Source: Pseudomonas sp. TH15 | GTDB taxonomy: Bacteria > Pseudomonadota > Gammaproteobacteria > Pseudomonadales > Pseudomonadaceae | NCBI RefSeq assembly: GCF_016651105.1 | Contig: NZ_JAEKEL010000001.1 | Span: 3,710,001 to 3,774,000 of the forward strand | Length of the DNA: 64,000 bases | Direction of reading: 5' to 3' | Part shown: in pieces, positions 61,149 through 64,000 of the stretch | Layout: every line of letters starts with the position of its first letter | Position numbering within the stretch: position 1 is the first letter of the stretch | Notes under the pieces: generated by a model | Database searches by the model: none | The model's input: the letters and a program-made list of their open reading frames with translations, nothing else | What the model was told of the DNA's origin: nothing | Program-made: the position numbers and the translations under genes

Positions 61149-61163
61149 TACCGCGTCGTCTGT

Positions 61164-61321
61164 TCCCCTCACCCTAGCCCTCTCCCGGAGGGAGAGGGGA
61201 CTGATCGAGGTGTTCTTTCGAGGTGCGTCGACGTGGGATACCGAGTCGCCCCGGATTTTGAATAGCACGAAGATCAGCTCCCTTTCCCCCTCGCCCGCCT
61301 GGGGGAGAGGGCTGGGGGTAA
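61164..61321. repeat. GC/pyrimidine-rich inverted repeat element
   Basis: cccctcaccctagccctctc (from 61165) and the related inverse gagagggctgggggta (ending at 61320) flank a core, each with its own short hairpin (ctctcccggagggagag; ccccctcgcccgcctggggg). It lies between the convergent map and ABC ATPase genes. Confidence 0.8.
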
Positions 61322-61342
61322 AATCTCACGGACAACTCGCTA

Positions 61343-62497
61343 TCAGTGAGAACCGGCAGCCTTGTTGAGGTCGCTCTCGGTCCATTCGGTGTAGACGCAG
61401 GCGTCTGCAGTGGCCCAGCGCACTTGCACCGGATCTCCGGCCTTGAGCGGCATGCCCGCCGCCGACAGTGCCTTCACCGTCATCGAAGTCCCGCCCGAAG
61501 TCACCACGCTGCACGTTTGACTCTCGCCGAGGAACAGCACTTCCACAACCTTGGCCGACACTTCGTTCCAGCCGGCGGCCAACGGTTCCTGAGTGGCTTG
61601 TTCGACGCTCAGTGCCAGGGCTTTTTCCGGGCGGACCATCAGCAGCACATCCTGATCGGTATGCAGGCCGGCAGTCAGGCGAATCGATAGTGACTGACCT
61701 TCAAAACTGGCTGCCGCATTGCCCTGGGCCTTGAGCTTGAGGAAGTTCGAGTTGCCGAGGAACGAGGCGACAAACGCATTCGGCGGGTTCTGGTACAGGT
61801 CGTAGCCGCTGCCCAAACCGACGATTTTGCCGTGGCTGAAAATCGCAATGCGTTGGGACAGGCGCATGGCTTCTTCCTGATCGTGGGTCACGTAGACGAT
61901 GGTGATGCCGAGGCGCCGATGCAGCTGACGCAGCTCATCTTGCAGATCCTCGCGCAGCTTTTTGTCCAGTGCGCCGAGGGGTTCGTCCATCAGCAGGATG
62001 CGCGGTTCGTACACCAGCGCCCGAGCGATCGCCACGCGCTGTTGCTGGCCGCCGGAGAGTTGCGAAGGGCGGCGATGGGCGAACTGTTCCAGTTGCACCA
62101 GTTTGAGCATCGCATCGACCCGACGCTCGCGCTCGGCGCTGGCCAATTTGCGAATCGCCAGCGGGAACGCGATGTTGTCGCGCACCGACAGGTGCGGGAA
62201 CAGCGAATAACGCTGGAACACCATGCCGATATCACGCTTGTGCGGCGGCACGTTGACCAGCGATTGGCCGCTGACCAGGATCTCGCCGCTGCTCGGTGTT
62301 TCGAAGCCGGCGAGCATCGACAGGGTGGTGCTTTTGCCGGAGCCGCTGGAGCCGAGGAAGGTCAGGAATTCACCGTCCTGGATGTCCAGCGAGATGTTGT
62401 CCACGGCGGCAAAGTCGCCGTAGTGCTTGTTCAGGTTGCGCAGGCTGACCAGGGTCTTGTTGTTCTGCTGCGCAGGGTCTTTGATCACGGCACTCAT
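61343..62497 (-). CDS. Polyamine-type ABC transporter ATP-binding protein (PotA-like)
   Basis: This 384-residue protein has Walker A GSSGSGKSTT (near residue 50), the Q-loop MVFQRYSLFPHL, the signature LSGGQQQRVAIARAL, Walker B ILLMDEPLGALD and the switch THDQEEAM. A C-terminal TOBE_2 domain follows (about 290-375). The type is PotA/SpuF-like for putrescine/spermidine or related compounds. It is the last gene of a minus-strand operon after two permease genes. Confidence 0.92.
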   Translation of the reverse strand: MSAVIKDPAQQNNKTLVSLRNLNKHYGDFAAVDNISLDIQDGEFLTFLGSSGSGKSTTLSMLAGFETPSSGEILVSGQSLVNVPPHKRDIGMVFQRYSLFPHLSVRDNIAFPLAIRKLASAERERRVDAMLKLVQLEQFAHRRPSQLSGGQQQRVAIARALVYEPRILLMDEPLGALDKKLREDLQDELRQLHRRLGITIVYVTHDQEEAMRLSQRIAIFSHGKIVGLGSGYDLYQNPPNAFVASFLGNSNFLKLKAQGNAAASFEGQSLSIRLTAGLHTDQDVLLMVRPEKALALSVEQATQEPLAAGWNEVSAKVVEVLFLGESQTCSVVTSGGTSMTVKALSAAGMPLKAGDPVQVRWATADACVYTEWTESDLNKAAGSH

Positions 62498-62514
62498 TAC
62501 TTACTCCTGGGCGC

Positions 62515-63324
62515 TCAGGCGCTGATTGCATTGCGCCGGCGCAGGGCGGCGGCGATCACCATGACCAGTACCGACAGGCCGATCAGCAGCGTCGAGGCGA
62601 CGGCGATCACGGGTGTCAGGTCCTGACGCAGGGTGGTCCACATTTTTACCGGAAGGGTTTGCAGGGTCGGGCTGGCCATCATCACGCTCAGCACCACCTC
62701 GTCCCACGACACCAGGAAGGCGAACAGCGCACCGGCGACCATGCCCGGACGGATCGCCGGAAAGGTCACCTTGAACACCGCTTGCAAGCGCGACGCACCG
62801 CAGATCACCGCTGCATCCTCGATCGACTGATCGAACAGCTTCAGCGAGTTGATGATCGAGATGATGGTGAACGGCAGAGCAACAATCACGTGGCTGACGA
62901 CGAAGGCAAACATCGTCCCGGTGTAACCGAGTTTGAGAAACAACGCGTACACCGCCACCGCGATGATCACCAGCGGCACGATCATCGGCAGGGTGAACAA
63001 ACCGTAGAGCATTTCCCTGCCAGGGAAGCGGCCGCGCACCAGGGCGAAAGCGGTCGGCAGGCCGAGGGCCACGGAGAAAATAGTGGTCAGCACCGCGACC
63101 TTGAGGCTGGCGAACGCAGCGTTCATCCAGTCGGCGTTAGAGAAAAACTGGCCGTACCATTTCAGCGTCCAGCCCGGCGGTGGGAACACCAGCCACTGGG
63201 AGGAACCGAACGACAGCAGCACGATGAACACAATCGGCAACAGCAGGAACAGCGCGATCAGGCCGGTGGTGAAATACAGGCCGAACCGCATGCGCCGGCT
63301 CATGGCATTGGGGGTCAGGAGCAT
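62515..63324 (-). CDS. ABC transporter permease (PotC-like)
   Basis: This 269-residue protein has six helices in a BPD_transp_1 domain and the EAA loop around IEDAAVICGASRLQAVFKVT. Type: PotC/SpuH-like second permease. It starts MLLTPNAMSRRMRFGLYFTT at 63324 with aggtaa upstream, six bases after the stop of the preceding permease. Confidence 0.92.
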   Translation of the reverse strand: MLLTPNAMSRRMRFGLYFTTGLIALFLLLPIVFIVLLSFGSSQWLVFPPPGWTLKWYGQFFSNADWMNAAFASLKVAVLTTIFSVALGLPTAFALVRGRFPGREMLYGLFTLPMIVPLVIIAVAVYALFLKLGYTGTMFAFVVSHVIVALPFTIISIINSLKLFDQSIEDAAVICGASRLQAVFKVTFPAIRPGMVAGALFAFLVSWDEVVLSVMMASPTLQTLPVKMWTTLRQDLTPVIAVASTLLIGLSVLVMVIAAALRRRNAISA

Positions 63325-63330
63325 GACGGC

Positions 63331-64000
63331 TTACCTCGCGTTGCTGGCGCCAACCGGGGATTCCGGCTGAAGCTTCAGGTAGAAGTAGAACAACACCAGC
63401 GTGATCACAATCAGCAACGCGGCACCCGCACTGGCCAGGCCCCAGTTAAGGAACGACTGCACCTGCTGGATGATGAACTCGGGCAGCATCATGTTCTGCG
63501 CACCACCGAGCAGCGCCGGGGTGACGTAGTACCCGAGCGACATCACGAACACCATCAAGCCACCGGAGAACAACCCCGGCCGGCACAGCGGCAGGAACAC
63601 CCGGAAGAAGTTGGTCCAGGGGCTGGCGCCGCAGATCGAGCCGGCTTGCAGGATCATCGGGTCGATGGCCTGCATGGTCGCCTGCAACGGCAGGACGATG
63701 AACGGGATCATGATGTAGCTCATGCCGATCACCACGCCGGTCAGGTTGTGCACCATTTCCAGCGGCTGATCGATGATGCCCATGGCCATCAGCGCCTTGT
63801 TGATCACCCCGGAGGCTTGCAACAGCACCAGCCACGAATAGGTCCGCGCCAAGAGGCTGGTCCACATCGAGAGCAGCACGATGCTGAGGATCCAGCGACC
63901 CCAACCGCGCGGCACCAGGGTAATCGCCCAGGCCAGCGGAAAGCCCAGCAGCAGGCTGAACAACGTCACCAGCCCGGCCACCGAAAAGGTGTTGAGCAAG
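63331..64000 (-). CDS. ABC transporter permease (PotB-like), partial at right edge
   Basis: The frame is open to the end of the window and encodes at least 223 residues of a BPD_transp_1 permease. It has helices, an EAA-type loop around PMILQAGSICGASPWTNFFR, and ends FYLKLQPESPVGASNAR. Type: PotB/SpuG-like. The N terminus, and presumably a substrate-binding protein gene upstream, lie to the right of the window. Confidence 0.9.
   Translation of the reverse strand, partial: LLNTFSVAGLVTLFSLLLGFPLAWAITLVPRGWGRWILSIVLLSMWTSLLARTYSWLVLLQASGVINKALMAMGIIDQPLEMVHNLTGVVIGMSYIMIPFIVLPLQATMQAIDPMILQAGSICGASPWTNFFRVFLPLCRPGLFSGGLMVFVMSLGYYVTPALLGGAQNMMLPEFIIQQVQSFLNWGLASAGAALLIVITLVLFYFYLKLQPESPVGASNAR

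Overview
The window looks like a chromosomal segment of a Pseudomonas in the fluorescens complex. The evidence is the gene families and their order (Pha/Mrp antiporter, PpnN, AzlCD, YdiJ, Sad-PtrR, Cbs-cystathionine lyase, MetE, Map), the uniformly high GC, and many copies of Pseudomonas intergenic palindromes (REP/REPIN) built on the cores 'gtaggagctgccg', 'ggcttgctcgcgaa' and 'gtggcgaggggattta'. I see no tRNA, rRNA, CRISPR array, prophage or insertion sequence. Spacing is tight, with many ATGA overlaps.

Layout. 1-4930 (minus): phaD (cut by the left edge), phaC and phaAB of a multisubunit cation/proton antiporter. 5.1-9.0 kb: an EamA exporter divergent from an XRE-cupin regulator and a flavoprotein, then a small periplasmic binding protein. 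9.1-14.5 kb: ppnN, two DUF membrane proteins, azlCD, small proteins and yedK. 14.5-17.6 kb: sulfonate/nitrate-type ABC parts (one permease, two binding proteins, no ATPase). 17.7-23 kb: deacetylase lipoprotein, Nudix hydrolase, small proteins, and an Rrf2 regulator divergent from an NDH-2-like flavoprotein. 23-31 kb: LysR-ydiJ, an orphan pair of PqiA-like proteins, and sad divergent from ptrR.

31-50 kb is the accessory, catabolic part. One block has an NCS1 permease divergent from a LysR regulator, followed by a probable operon of a flavoprotein monooxygenase, a RidA protein, a DUF1028 protein and an M20 amidohydrolase. The second block (42.2-47.8 kb) has a luciferase-like flavin monooxygenase, a chemoreceptor, a flavin reductase and a second NCS1 permease. 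Its two divergent promoter regions carry three near-identical copies of a 16-bp sequence, so the four genes look like one regulon that senses, imports and oxidises one substrate, controlled by a regulator not encoded between them. A polyamine-type binding protein follows.

50-64 kb: an AraC regulator and a TerC protein (each with a one-base frameshift), an SBF-type transporter, a candidate unannotated small RNA, the reverse transsulfuration pair, metE, a tandem REPIN array, a short Ppx/GppA protein, a textbook Pho box followed within about 50 nt by a terminator, a ParD-like/map operon, and a polyamine-type ABC transporter cut by the right edge.

Three genes (M24 peptidase, TerC, AraC) are each broken by a single-base length difference in a homopolymer, which suggests sequencing indels as much as real pseudogenes. 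Functions rest on family recognition by eye, with no database search.
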